64,000 bases of DNA, from NCBI GenBank assembly GCA_018402295.1, contig JAGYJI010000004.1, forward strand, positions 1-64,000, given 5' to 3'. Source of the DNA: Pontimonas sp. Lineage in GTDB: Bacteria; Actinomycetota; Actinomycetes; Actinomycetales; Microbacteriaceae. Position numbers and translations under genes: made by a program. Of this stretch, positions 1-9,551 are shown in pieces (position 1 is the stretch's first letter; every line of letters starts with the position of its first letter). The notes beneath the pieces are model-generated. The model worked only from the letters and a program-made list of their open reading frames with translations. It ran no database searches and had not been told where the DNA came from.

Positions 1-2548
1 TTCTCACTTCCACACCGTGGCGCTCCGCATCAGACACCAGAGACGCGGGGGAATAAAACCCCATCGGCCAGGCCCTCAGTAATCCAGCAAGAAAGACCGC
101 GGGGTAGTGAAGCTTCAACCAGGCGCTCGCATAGACCAAGAGGGCAAAGCTGAGGGAGTGGCTTTCGGCGAAACCAAAGCTTGCAAAGGCTTGAATCATC
201 GCGTAAATCCGATCAGAGGTGGCCTGGTCAAGACCGTGCGACGCCATCCCTGCGTAGAGGGTTTCGCGCAGTGATTCAATACGTTCCAGACCTCGCTTGG
301 ACCCCATAGCGCGACGTAAAAGGTCAGCATCCTCTCCCGTGCAACCACCCACTGTCATGGCAATCTGCATGAGTTGCTCCTGGAAAACAGGAACACCGAG
401 GGTGCGCTCCAAGCAGCCCTCCAAGAGCGGATGCGGGTATTGCACCGGCTCTTTCCCTGCTTTGCGTTTCACAAACGGATGAACCGCCCCTCCTTGGATA
501 GGGCCTGGCCGAATCATCGCAATCTGGATAGCAAGGTCATAAAACCTTCGAGGTTGTAGTCGAGGCAGCAGGGCCATCTGAGCCCTGGACTCCACTTGGA
601 ACACCCCAATGGAATCAGCCCGGCAGAGCATGTCGTACACACCCTGCTCGTCTCGGGGCAGGGTGTCGAGCTCCCACTTCTCGCCCAGGCTTTCGTGCAC
701 AAGGTCGAAGGTGTCCCTGATGGCTTCCAAAATGCCGAGCCCCAACAGGTCAAACTTCACCAACCCCATCCACTCGCAGTCATCTTTGTCCCACTGCAGA
801 ACGGTTCTTTTCTCCCTGCGAGCGGGCTCAATAGGGACCACTTCTGACACCGGCCGGTCGGTGAGCACCATGCCTCCGGAGTGAATACCGAGATGACGAG
901 GCAGAGTCAGAGCGCGTAGTGCGAGCGCTGTGACATCCGGGGGAATCGAATGGGAGTCGCTCTCGCGCAGCGCACCCGATCGCTCCACCTGCCGAGAGAA
1001 CGCATTTTGTTGACCCGGGCTATACCCGAGGGCGCGTGCCATGTCCCGAACAGCACTCTTTGCCTTGTATTCAATAACTGTGGCAACCTGAGCGGCTTGA
1101 GTTCTGCCATAGCGCTCGTAGACGTACTGGATGACTTCTTCTCGGCGCCGGGATTCGAAATCCACATCAATATCGGGCTCTTCGTCGCGCAGTGCTGAGA
1201 GGAAGCGTTCAAAGGGGAGGTTGTAGTAAATCGAGTCAACGGCGGTGATGTCCAACAGAAAACACACCGCTGAGTTGGCTGCGGAACCCCGCCCCTGACA
1301 CAAAATTCCTCGAGATCTCGCGAACGCCACAATGTCGTGAACGATGAGGAAGTAGCCCGCAAAATCTTTACGCTCGATAAGGTCCAGTTCACGCTCAATC
1401 CGCTCCCTCACCTCCGGAGAGGCACCGGGATATTTGCGAGGAATAGCCTGCTCAATAAGCTCGCGCAGATAACTCATCGTGGTGTGGCCTTCAGGGCAGA
1501 GCGTGCGCGGCAAACCGGGTTTCACCTTCTGCAGGGAGAAGCTCAAATCACGAGCAATTTCAGCGCTTCGGATAACGGCATCGCGGTACTGGGGGAACCG
1601 TCGAAGTTGTTCACTTCCGGAGCGCAAATAGGCACTGGGTGAGGAGGGAAGCCATGACTGTAACGACTCCATGCTGGTTCGCGCGCGAACAGCAGCCATC
1701 GCCTGAGCAAGGTCTGCTTCACCCGGTGTCGCATAGTGCACAAGGCCCGTCACCACCGTGGGGAGACCGTGACGTGTGGCAAGGGAAGCAAGAAAGTCGT
1801 TGTGCACACTGTCCAGGGGATGCTGATGATCAAAAAGCTCCACCACCACGTTGTCGGGACCAAACCTCTCCACCAGGGAGAGCAGAGCTTTCTCGCTCAG
1901 CTCCTGTTCTGCCCCCGAGGGAGCCCTGTCCTGAGACAGAGGCGCCCGAAGAGGGCCTTTCCGGCACCCGGTGAGAATGAGCCACTGATCACGTCCCACC
2001 TCAGCAAGAGTGTCGAGGTCACACCGCAGTACTCCTTTTTCGCCCGCGGACAGGTGTGCTTCTGTGAGGGCCCGAGAGAGCGTGTGATAGCCCTCTTCGC
2101 CTCGCGCTAACACCAGAAGGTGCTCCCCGGGCGGATCAGCAACGTCTGTGCGGGGAGTAGCGGAGCCGAGGGTGAATTCTGCGCCAAACACGGTGGGCAT
2201 CTGATGCACGGCGGCTGCTTCAGCAAAACGCACAGCACCGTAGAGTCCGTGATGATCGGTAATGGCGACAGCACGCAAACCCAGACTGCGTCCGGTTTCC
2301 ACCAGTTTTTCCGGCGATGAGACACCGTCGAGAAAGCTGAAACTGCTGTGCAGGTGCAGTTCGGCGTACTCAATCGGATCCTGGTACGGCTCGGCATCCT
2401 CGGGAGGTTGATACGGGGCACGATGCGATGACCAGGCAGGTGAGTCTCCCGCGTCAGCTCCCACCGGGGGAGAGCTCCCCGGGCGGGATGCTTCTCGCAG
2501 TCGCCTTTCGTGTTCAGACCAGGAAATAGGGGGATTGCTCCACCCCAT
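1..2548 (-). CDS. dnaE2: Error-prone DNA polymerase III alpha subunit DnaE2 (partial; 3' end beyond left edge)
   Basis: Minus-strand open frame read from ATG at 2548 to the window edge: PHP start 'EYAELHLHSSFSFLDGVSSPEKLVETGRSLGLRAVAITDHHGLYGAVRF', plus 'EPDIDVDFESRRREEVIQYVYERYG' and 'GVFQVESRAQMALLPRLQPRRFYDLAIQIAMIRPGPIQGG'. Start overlaps the imuB stop (TGATG). Confidence 0.95.
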   Translation of the reverse strand, partial: MGWSNPPISWSEHERRLREASRPGSSPPVGADAGDSPAWSSHRAPYQPPEDAEPYQDPIEYAELHLHSSFSFLDGVSSPEKLVETGRSLGLRAVAITDHHGLYGAVRFAEAAAVHQMPTVFGAEFTLGSATPRTDVADPPGEHLLVLARGEEGYHTLSRALTEAHLSAGEKGVLRCDLDTLAEVGRDQWLILTGCRKGPLRAPLSQDRAPSGAEQELSEKALLSLVERFGPDNVVVELFDHQHPLDSVHNDFLASLATRHGLPTVVTGLVHYATPGEADLAQAMAAVRARTSMESLQSWLPSSPSAYLRSGSEQLRRFPQYRDAVIRSAEIARDLSFSLQKVKPGLPRTLCPEGHTTMSYLRELIEQAIPRKYPGASPEVRERIERELDLIERKDFAGYFLIVHDIVAFARSRGILCQGRGSAANSAVCFLLDITAVDSIYYNLPFERFLSALRDEEPDIDVDFESRRREEVIQYVYERYGRTQAAQVATVIEYKAKSAVRDMARALGYSPGQQNAFSRQVERSGALRESDSHSIPPDVTALALRALTLPRHLGIHSGGMVLTDRPVSEVVPIEPARREKRTVLQWDKDDCEWMGLVKFDLLGLGILEAIRDTFDLVHESLGEKWELDTLPRDEQGVYDMLCRADSIGVFQVESRAQMALLPRLQPRRFYDLAIQIAMIRPGPIQGGAVHPFVKRKAGKEPVQYPHPLLEGCLERTLGVPVFQEQLMQIAMTVGGCTGEDADLLRRAMGSKRGLERIESLRETLYAGMASHGLDQATSDRIYAMIQAFASFGFAESHSLSFALLVYASAWLKLHYPAVFLAGLLRAWPMGFYSPASLVSDAERHGVEVR

Positions 2549-4101
2549 CAGTCATACCGAGCTTCAAGAGACCAGGCCTGATCGCACAGGGACATCAGCC
2601 AGCCCATGCCCTGTTCATCGACCACCTGCAGGCGATGCACAAAGCGACTTCTGGTGGGGTCCCACCATTTCTCCCAGACCGGCCACGGTCCCGCCCACGA
2701 GGTCACTCTCACTCGCCGAGAACCAGAGATAAGCCACTGCGGGGGGCTGGAGAGCTCTGCGCGTGAAGACACCGCCACAGCGTCACCGTCCTGCCCCAGT
2801 AATGAGACCTCTCGAGGAGTAGAAAAAATTGTGGCGGGCAGGGGGCTGGGGAGAGAACCGGGCAGCGGTCCCGATGCTTCCTGGTTCTCATGATCACCCC
2901 ACGCCGTCAGCACCTGAGTGTCCCCAGGTAAACGTCCTTTTCGGGATGTTCCGGTCAGCACACCCTGAGCTCCGACAAGACCCTGCACCCGGGAGAGCAC
3001 ATGGTGCACTCGGGAATCAGGCCCAGAACCCCAGAGACCAGGCTCATGGGACGCGATATCTTCAGGGTCGAGGGCCTCATATTCCACCCAGGTGACAGCT
3101 GGGGGCACTTCGCTCTCACCATGGGGAACGTCACGAAAAGCCTGCTCCAGCTGCCAACGGACACGATCGAGGAGGTCCGTTGCCTGGAAAAATCGTGGGT
3201 GACTCCACGTTTTTTCGTGCTCAACACCATCATCAAACCCCACCTTGATGCGCAGACGAGTAATGACCGCACCGGCTGCTTGGAGTCTGCTCTCATACTT
3301 TTGCGTCCGAGCCTTCAGGCCAAATGCCACCTGTTCCACGAGAGTGCACGACTCGGGTAATTCCATACGTTCGCGGGTGTCTGCTGGAGCATCTCGAAGC
3401 AGGAGGGGAGTGCCTGAGTTACCGGTAGCCAGTTGGAATAAACGCTCACCAGGAACACCGAGCCGTTCACGGATGGCGTCAAGGCCTAACCCCACAAAAT
3501 CGCCCAGAGTCTGTAAACCCAGGCGTTGCAGGAGCGACACCGTATCTGGCTCACCCAAAACCTCAAGGGGCATCTCTGCGAGAAAGAGTTCCTGTTCTCC
3601 CGGCTCCACTTTGCGCAGGGGATAACGGACACTCGTGCTGTGGGCGGCGGTGACCGCGGTGAAAAGATCATCAGCAATACCGATGCGACCCTGAGCGAGA
3701 GGCTCGCTGCGCAGAAGAGCATCCACGAGCATTCGACCCGCCGCTTCTTCGCTGCCATAAAAGCGCTCTAACCCACGAGCCCCCAACGCCACGAGCCCGG
3801 GTTCAAGAACAGCGTGCTGAGGGACATACTCCGCAAGTTCACTGAGAACTCGATCGAAAGCCACGCGATCGCGATGCTCGTCCTGGGCAATCAGAACCAG
3901 TCTCGGAAGAAGAGTGTGAGCTTCACGGCGTTTCATACCCGGGCGTACCCCCGCATCAGCAGCGTCCGCGGAGCACTCCGTCACCACCCCACCTCGTATC
4001 AGGGCGAGGGGTTCCCCGGGGGACGCTTCTGCACAGGACTCGTCTCGATACGCTGCCACCACGGACCAGCGTGGGCACCACAACACAATGCTTCTGGTCA
4101 C
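2548..4101 (-). CDS. imuB: ImuB-like Y-family polymerase homolog
   Basis: 517 aa 'MTRSIVLWCPRWSVVAAYRDE...'; Y-family-like, directly upstream of dnaE2 and downstream of imuA'. Confidence 0.9.
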   Translation of the reverse strand: MTRSIVLWCPRWSVVAAYRDESCAEASPGEPLALIRGGVVTECSADAADAGVRPGMKRREAHTLLPRLVLIAQDEHRDRVAFDRVLSELAEYVPQHAVLEPGLVALGARGLERFYGSEEAAGRMLVDALLRSEPLAQGRIGIADDLFTAVTAAHSTSVRYPLRKVEPGEQELFLAEMPLEVLGEPDTVSLLQRLGLQTLGDFVGLGLDAIRERLGVPGERLFQLATGNSGTPLLLRDAPADTRERMELPESCTLVEQVAFGLKARTQKYESRLQAAGAVITRLRIKVGFDDGVEHEKTWSHPRFFQATDLLDRVRWQLEQAFRDVPHGESEVPPAVTWVEYEALDPEDIASHEPGLWGSGPDSRVHHVLSRVQGLVGAQGVLTGTSRKGRLPGDTQVLTAWGDHENQEASGPLPGSLPSPLPATIFSTPREVSLLGQDGDAVAVSSRAELSSPPQWLISGSRRVRVTSWAGPWPVWEKWWDPTRSRFVHRLQVVDEQGMGWLMSLCDQAWSLEARYD

Positions 4102-4104
4102 GCT

Positions 4105-4803
4105 CTAGCCAGCTTTCCTGTGCTGAGCGATATCAATCACGGGGGCAATCGGAGATACTTCACGCGCACCCGTGTGGTCGATGATTACGTCGCACACGCG
4201 AGCGCTGTGTCCCGAACGGGGAGTGGCGGTAATGCGCAGGTGGTGCTCTTGCAAGAGACCTCTCCCAGTCCCCACCCCATCCCATCGGTGTTCCACCGCA
4301 AGGGCGGCGTCCACACGAGGCCAGTCGGAGCGCACCAGCAAGCTGGATTCTCTTTCCCGTAAACGCCCGTAGAGCGTGGAGAGTGAACGCTCACTGGGTG
4401 GAGGAAACGAACCCAGAGCACAAATACCCACCACATCAATCAGGGTCCCCAGGACCGCCATCCACTGCGAACCGGGGGAGGGCACAAGTACAAGCCGATC
4501 AACATTGACGCCGAGTTCTTCCGCGGCGGCAAGCCCCAGGTCGGGCATTCCCACGACCGCACACCACGTTCCTTTTTGGGTGGGTTCAGCCAGTAAAGAC
4601 CAGAGCAGTGACGCGGAAGAGTCCACAGAGTAGACAGCCCCCGTGAGGATCCCACCCTGGGGGAAGAGGCTGGTCAGGGCCTCGTGCACAGGAAACACGC
4701 GAGGATGCGCCGTGGCGTTCTCCATCGCCTGAATACGCAGGCGCAACGCCTCAACATCAGCGCGAGTGGGCTCGTGCTGATCCACAGTGAGAGCGGGGGA
4801 CAT
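4105..4803 (-). CDS. ImuA'-like RecA-related protein (start reassigned to MSPALTVDQ...)
   Basis: Upstream of imuB. The ORF-track start at 4875 would put the LexA box inside the CDS, so ATG at 4803 is preferred. Confidence 0.75.
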   Translation of the reverse strand: MSPALTVDQHEPTRADVEALRLRIQAMENATAHPRVFPVHEALTSLFPQGGILTGAVYSVDSSASLLWSLLAEPTQKGTWCAVVGMPDLGLAAAEELGVNVDRLVLVPSPGSQWMAVLGTLIDVVGICALGSFPPPSERSLSTLYGRLRERESSLLVRSDWPRVDAALAVEHRWDGVGTGRGLLQEHHLRITATPRSGHSARVCDVIIDHTGAREVSPIAPVIDIAQHRKAG

Positions 4804-4813
4804 AGAGCTATAT

Positions 4814-4829
4814 TCGAACATTTGTTCGA
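4814..4829. promoter_or_regulatory. LexA (SOS) box TCGAACATTTGTTCGA
   Basis: Matches the Gram-positive/actinobacterial SOS box core CGAAC-N4-GTTCG with extended symmetry; 11 bp upstream of the imuA' start. Confidence 0.85.
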
Positions 4830-4851
4830 TTCTGTCAACATCCACTGACAG
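4829..4851 (-). promoter_or_regulatory. Candidate PafBC/RecA-NDp promoter motif CTGTCAGTG-N8-CAGAAT
   Basis: Minus strand reads CTGTCAGTG GATGTTGA CAGAAT; resembles the mycobacterial RecA-independent damage promoter TTGTCRGTG-N8-TAnnnT. Confidence 0.5.
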
Positions 4852-4856
4852 CCACA

Positions 4857-4893
4857 GAAAAACAGGGCCCTTCACCGTAGTGAAAGACCCTGT
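4857..4893 (-). terminator. Intrinsic terminator downstream of tRNA-Leu
   Basis: Minus strand ACAGGG-tcTTTCACtacGGTGAAgg-GCCCTGTTTTT: GC stem followed by T-tract, just after the tRNA 3' end. Confidence 0.7.
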
Positions 4894-4900
4894 CGTCGCG

Positions 4901-4985
4901 TGCGCGAGGGGGGACTTGAACCCCCACGCCCTAATACGGGCACTAGCACCTCAAGCTAGCGCGTCTGCCATTCCGCCACCCGCGC
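4901..4985 (-). tRNA. tRNA-Leu (anticodon GAG)
   Basis: GCGCGGGTGGCGGAATGGCAGACGCGCTAGCTTGAGGTGCTAGTGCCCG...GGGTTCAAGTCCCCCCTCGCGCA; 7-bp acceptor stem, GGTTCAA T-loop, class II variable arm; CCA not encoded. Confidence 0.93.
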
Positions 4986-5079
4986 GCACACCATGTCATT
5001 TACACAACACGACGCGACCGAGACACGACATTACCACTAAAGTCCTCCGGGCATCAGGCCCATGCCCTAGCGTTAATGC

Positions 5080-5937
5080 ATGGGCCTACTGGATGCACTC
5101 ATATTGGGAATCATCCAGGGTCTTACCGAGTTCCTTCCCATCTCCTCCAGCGCCCACCTGCGTATTGCGGGCGAGTTTCTTCCCGCTGCCACAGACCCTG
5201 GAGCGACCTTCACCGCAATCACCCAAATAGGCACAGAGCTCGCTGTGGTGGTGTATTTCGCGAAAGACATTGGGCGCATCCTCCAGGGCTGGTTCCGCTC
5301 GTTGGGTAAAGGACGAACCTGGTGGAGAGAAGCCTCCACCGAAGATCGCTCGTACGCCCGAATCGGCTGGCTGATCATCGTGGGAACACTGCCCATTGTG
5401 ATTGTGGGCTACACCGCACAGGACTACATCCGAGGAGCGTTTCGCTCCCTCTGGCTCGTTGCCACCGTGCTGATCGTGTTTGGGCTTGTTCTCGCCGCTG
5501 CGGACTGGTGGGGGAGGAAAACACGGGACCTTGGCGCCCTCACGGTTCCCCACGGTTTGCTCTATGGAGTGGCCCAAATGCTCGCTCTGATTCCCGGAGT
5601 CTCGCGCTCCGGCGCAACCATCGCGATGGGGCGAACACTGGGGTACGACCGAGTCTCCGCCACCCGGTACTCGTTCCTGTTGGCGATCCCGGCAGTGTTT
5701 GGCAGTGGCTTTTATGAACTCAATACCGCTCTCACCCGGCCCGAACTGGCTGGCCCCTTTAGCTTGCTCGAGATCACGGCGGCCACCATTGTGGCTTTTG
5801 GCGTGGCTCTCGCAGTCATTGCCTGGCTGATGCGCTACATCGCGACGAGAAGCTTTATGCCGTTTGTGATTTACCGGGTGGCACTGGGAACAGCTGTCTT
5901 GATAGCCCTCGGCACAGGGTTTATCGACCCGCTATGA
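5080..5937 (+). CDS. uppP: Undecaprenyl-diphosphatase
   Basis: 'LDALILGIIQGLTEFLPISSSAHLRI' and 'LIPGVSRSGATIAMGRTLG' motifs. Confidence 0.95.
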   Translation: MGLLDALILGIIQGLTEFLPISSSAHLRIAGEFLPAATDPGATFTAITQIGTELAVVVYFAKDIGRILQGWFRSLGKGRTWWREASTEDRSYARIGWLIIVGTLPIVIVGYTAQDYIRGAFRSLWLVATVLIVFGLVLAAADWWGRKTRDLGALTVPHGLLYGVAQMLALIPGVSRSGATIAMGRTLGYDRVSATRYSFLLAIPAVFGSGFYELNTALTRPELAGPFSLLEITAATIVAFGVALAVIAWLMRYIATRSFMPFVIYRVALGTAVLIALGTGFIDPL

Positions 5938-6786
5938 CTCGGTGGAGCCTGGACGATCAGGTCGGCTCTGCAAATACTTTTCAAACTCTTCGGCGATAGC
6001 GTCACCGGATGCTTCGGGCGCATCCGCCGTGTCCCTAGCCTGCTCTAGCTGATCGATATAGGCGGTCATATCGTCGTCCTCAGCGGCAAGCGCATCAATG
6101 CCTTCCTCCCACCGCAACGCTTCCACCTCGAGGGCTTCACGGTCGGTGTCGATTCCGGTCATCTCTTCAAGCTTCTCCAGAAGCGCCAGCGTTGCTTTGG
6201 GGGAGGGTGATGTGTGGACGTAGTGCGGAACATGCGCCCACAGGTGCAGGGAGGGAATTCCCGCTTCCGCCGCGGCGAGGGAGAGCACGGTGAGCACGCC
6301 CACGGGTCCCTCATAGGAGGATTTTTCAATGTCAAAGTGGTCGCGAATGTCCTGGTCATCACTGGTCGCCGTCACGCGAACGGGCCTGGAGTGGGGGACG
6401 TCAGCGAGCATCGCGCCCAGGAACACAATCGTCTCGACGCCGTGAGTGAGCGCGAGGTCCACCATGGTGGCAGCGAACGAGCGCCATAAACGAGAGGGCT
6501 CTTGCCCCACGAGAACGTAGGGGGTCTCCTCGTCGCCAGGCTCTGGGCCATAGAGGGCAACGTCAGGCCAGGTGAGGAATCGGGTGCCATCGCTGGCGTG
6601 CTCCACCAGCGGTCTGGTCAATTGAAAGTCAAAGTACTCTTCGGGGTCTATCTGGGAGAGCACCACGTGAACCCGCTGATCAAGCAGTGTTTGAGCCGCC
6701 GTGGTGGCAGAATCGCCCGCATCATTCCAGCCTTCGAACGCGACAATAAGCAGTTTGCTCGGGTCGCTCATAGGGCTTTGAGACAT
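5932..6786 (-). CDS. PAC2 family protein (proteasome assembly chaperone-like)
   Basis: 'LLIVAFEGWNDAGDSATTA' and 'HYVHTSPSPKATLALLEKLEEMTG'. Confidence 0.85.
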   Translation of the reverse strand: MSQSPMSDPSKLLIVAFEGWNDAGDSATTAAQTLLDQRVHVVLSQIDPEEYFDFQLTRPLVEHASDGTRFLTWPDVALYGPEPGDEETPYVLVGQEPSRLWRSFAATMVDLALTHGVETIVFLGAMLADVPHSRPVRVTATSDDQDIRDHFDIEKSSYEGPVGVLTVLSLAAAEAGIPSLHLWAHVPHYVHTSPSPKATLALLEKLEEMTGIDTDREALEVEALRWEEGIDALAAEDDDMTAYIDQLEQARDTADAPEASGDAIAEEFEKYLQSRPDRPGSTES

Positions 6787-6846
6787 GCAACCTCCGGTGA
6801 TGTGGGACCAGCCTACCCCTTAGCCAGGCCAGTAGACTTCTCCAAT

Positions 6847-7530
6847 ATGGACCAGTTTCAGGCGGCGTTGTTCGACATGGATGGCACCATCATCGATTCA
6901 GAGCCCTACTGGATGACGGCCGAGCGAGAGCTTGTCGAAAGCTTCGGGGGGGCCTGGAGCGAAGAGCAGGGCTACGCCCTGGTCGGCAGTGGTCTCTGGA
7001 ATTCTGCCTCCCTCCTCAAAGCAGCGGGGGTTGATTTAGAGCTTGACGACATCGTCCACCAGTTGAGTGATCGGGTGTTGGCTCAGATCGAGGAGGCCGT
7101 TCCGTGGCGGCCCGGTGTTCGAGAACTTTTTGCTGGCCTGCTCGACGCGGGCGTGCCCTGCGCGCTGGTCACCATGTCGCTGCGCAAAAACGCGGTGGCA
7201 TTGGCTGCTGCAGTGGAGAAAGAAATGGGCAGGCCGGTGTTCCAGGCCATTGTGGCCGGCGATGACGTCGAGTCACCCAAACCGAACCCGGAGGCCTACC
7301 TCAAGGGGGCAAAGGCTCTTGGCGTGGAGGTGGGGGACACTGTGGCCCTGGAGGATTCTGCGTATGGTGCTGCCAGCGCTTTTTCCGCAGGTGCCATCAC
7401 CATCGGCATACCCCTGCACGTGGGCATTCCGGACACCTCAGTGCACGAAATGTGGTCGTCCCTGGAGGGCAAGACCGTGGCGGATCTCAACACTGTCTGG
7501 CATGCCCACCGCCGGCAGGTGCACTCGTGA
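6847..7530 (+). CDS. HAD-superfamily hydrolase (phosphatase/phosphoglucomutase-like)
   Basis: 'AALFDMDGTIIDSEPYW' and 'SPKPNPEAYLKGAKALGV'; ATG at 6847 preferred over the longer ORF. Confidence 0.9.
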   Translation: MDQFQAALFDMDGTIIDSEPYWMTAERELVESFGGAWSEEQGYALVGSGLWNSASLLKAAGVDLELDDIVHQLSDRVLAQIEEAVPWRPGVRELFAGLLDAGVPCALVTMSLRKNAVALAAAVEKEMGRPVFQAIVAGDDVESPKPNPEAYLKGAKALGVEVGDTVALEDSAYGAASAFSAGAITIGIPLHVGIPDTSVHEMWSSLEGKTVADLNTVWHAHRRQVHS

Positions 7531-8500
7531 CACCTCGTCGCGGACCTTTTGTGGTGGGCGATCACGTGCAGTTGCGTGGGCCCCGGGGTACTCTGCACAC
7601 CGTCACGCTGGAGCCAGGTGGCAGCTACCACACGCATAAGGGGCAGATTTTTCACGATGACCTCATCGGACAGCCCGAAGGCTCTGTCGTCACGACGGAT
7701 CGTGACGTGGCGTACTTGGCCTTACGGCCGCTTCTGGGCGATTTTGTTCTCTCCATGGCTCGCGGTGCCACCATCATCTACCCCAAAGATGCAGCTCAGA
7801 TTGTCTCGCTGGCAGACATCCAACCCGGTCACACCGTAATGGAAGCGGGTGTGGGATCTGGAGCACTCAGCATGTCGATCCTGCGCGCGGTGGGGAACAG
7901 GGGCTCCCTGATCTCCCTGGAGCGCCGCGAAGAGTTTGCGGAGATTGCGCGAGCCAATGTGGAAACATTTTTGGGGAACCCATGCCGGGGTGGTCTATCG
8001 AGGTCGGGGATTTCCAAGATCTCGCCACAGCACACCCTGCAGGAAGTGTGGACCGGGTTGTCCTGGACATGTTGGCCCCCTGGGAGTGTATTGATGCAGT
8101 GCGTCACGTCCTCATCCCCGGGGGTGTAGTTGCTGTGTATGTCGCGACCGTCACTCAACTCTCTCGGGTTGTTGAAGTTGTGCGCAGCTCGGGGGGTTTC
8201 ACCCATCCGGAGTCCCTGGAAGTGCTGCTGCGGCCCTGGCACGTGGAGGGTCTCGCGGTGCGGCCAGAGCACCGCATGATTGGCCACACCGGTTTCCTCA
8301 TGACGGCCCGTGCGCTGGCACCGGGAGTAGAGCTCCCAGAAACCAAAAGACGCGTGGCGAAACCCGAATATTCCGATGCGGATGTCGAGTTGTGGACCCC
8401 CGGTGCGACCGGTCAGCGTCAGGCCAGCGACAAGAAAATTCGCAAAACAGTGCGACAGGCGAAAGAGCGTGCCGAGAAGTCCCAGAAGGAGACTCTCTAA
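7527..8500 (+). CDS. trmI: tRNA (adenine-N1)-methyltransferase, frameshifted near 7968
   Basis: N-part 'GPFVVGDHVQLRGPRGTLHTVTLEPGG..HTHKGQIFHDDLIGQPEG', C-part 'GWSIEVGDFQDLATAHPAGSVDRVVLDMLAPWE' in adjacent frame. Confidence 0.88.
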
Positions 8501-8524
8501 GTGTGCGCTCGTTAGACTGGAGCC

Positions 8525-9517
8525 ATGCCTCAGCTTTCCCTTCTTAGTGTTCTTGGAATTTCCGCACTCGTAGTCTCGGCAGGGGGGGCTTTAGCTCTTG
8601 GGGCTCTGCAGGTTGCCGAAGCGGAGCGCTCCTGTGAGGCGCCCTACCCGAGTGGCTCCACATCCAACCTGGTGACCACGGCGCGGGGCGATGCGGGTGA
8701 GCCTACGGTGTCGTTTCCCACCCCACTGGTCACCCCTGATCGCCAGGTGACAATTCTGCAGGAAGGCGAGGGTGAACCCGCTCGTGCCGGTGGATATGTC
8801 GACTTTGACGTCAGTGTTTTCGTGGGAAGCGATGAGATGTATCTCACGGGCTCCAGCTATGACCCCGCAAATCCTGTTCGCCGACCGGTGGACCCAGACA
8901 TACCCGATTTCTTCGCCCAGGTCATGGAATGCCAGAAGCCCGGAGCCCAAATTGTCGTGACTGCTGAACTGGCAGACATTTTTGGGCCCATTGATGAGGA
9001 TGACTACTTACAAAACTCTTCCACGGTGGTGGCCGTTATTGATGTTCGAGACACGTTCCCGGGCCTGGCTGATGGGGCGGCGAGGCTTCCGCAGTCGGGA
9101 ATGCCCACCATCACGCAGGCCCCCACCGGGCACCACGGCTTCAGTTTCCCCAACGCTCCGATCCCCGAGGGGCTGAGGGTGTCGGTGTTGAAAATGGGCG
9201 AGGGCGAGCCCATAACGCGAGGTGATTTTGTCACCTCCCACTTCACCGGAGTCGTCTGGAACACCCGCCAGGTGTTCATCTCAAGCTTTGACCAGGGCGT
9301 TCCCCTCGGTCTGATAGCCGATGACCAGACCACCTCCGCCACGGGTGAAGGAGTGGTGCCAGGCCTTGCAGAAGCGCTGATTGGCAAGACTGTGGGGTCC
9401 CAGGTTTTGGTCTCTGTGCCACCTGAGTTGGGCTACCGGTTAGAAAACCTCCCTCCCGGTGTCAGCGCGAACTCCACGCTCGTGTTTGTCTTCGACATTT
9501 TGGGCGTGAGTAACTAG
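8525..9517 (+). CDS. FKBP-type peptidyl-prolyl isomerase, membrane-anchored, apparent tandem domains
   Basis: 'FVTSHFTGVVWNTRQVFISSFDQG...VVPGLAEALIGKTVGSQVLVSVPPELGY'. Confidence 0.85.
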   Translation: MPQLSLLSVLGISALVVSAGGALALGALQVAEAERSCEAPYPSGSTSNLVTTARGDAGEPTVSFPTPLVTPDRQVTILQEGEGEPARAGGYVDFDVSVFVGSDEMYLTGSSYDPANPVRRPVDPDIPDFFAQVMECQKPGAQIVVTAELADIFGPIDEDDYLQNSSTVVAVIDVRDTFPGLADGAARLPQSGMPTITQAPTGHHGFSFPNAPIPEGLRVSVLKMGEGEPITRGDFVTSHFTGVVWNTRQVFISSFDQGVPLGLIADDQTTSATGEGVVPGLAEALIGKTVGSQVLVSVPPELGYRLENLPPGVSANSTLVFVFDILGVSN

Positions 9518-9551
9518 AGCGAAGCTTTTCGGGCAGGCTTAGGATGAAGCC

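Noticed and set aside
907-1398. 163-aa minus-strand ORF within dnaE2
   Set aside because: Different frame from the DnaE2 reading that continues through the whole region; composition typical of an out-of-frame translation.
2548-4101. imuB as a catalytically active Y-family polymerase
   Set aside because: ImuB homologs generally lack the catalytic acidic residues; nothing in the N-terminal sequence argues for an active enzyme, so it is annotated as an accessory homolog.
4804-4875. N-terminal extension of the imuA' ORF (MKGPVFLWLS...)
   Set aside because: Would place the LexA box and promoter-like motif inside the coding region; an in-frame ATG sits just downstream of the box.
6502-6846. N-terminal extension of the HAD ORF
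   Set aside because: Overlaps the PAC2 gene antisense; the HAD motif begins immediately after ATG 6847.
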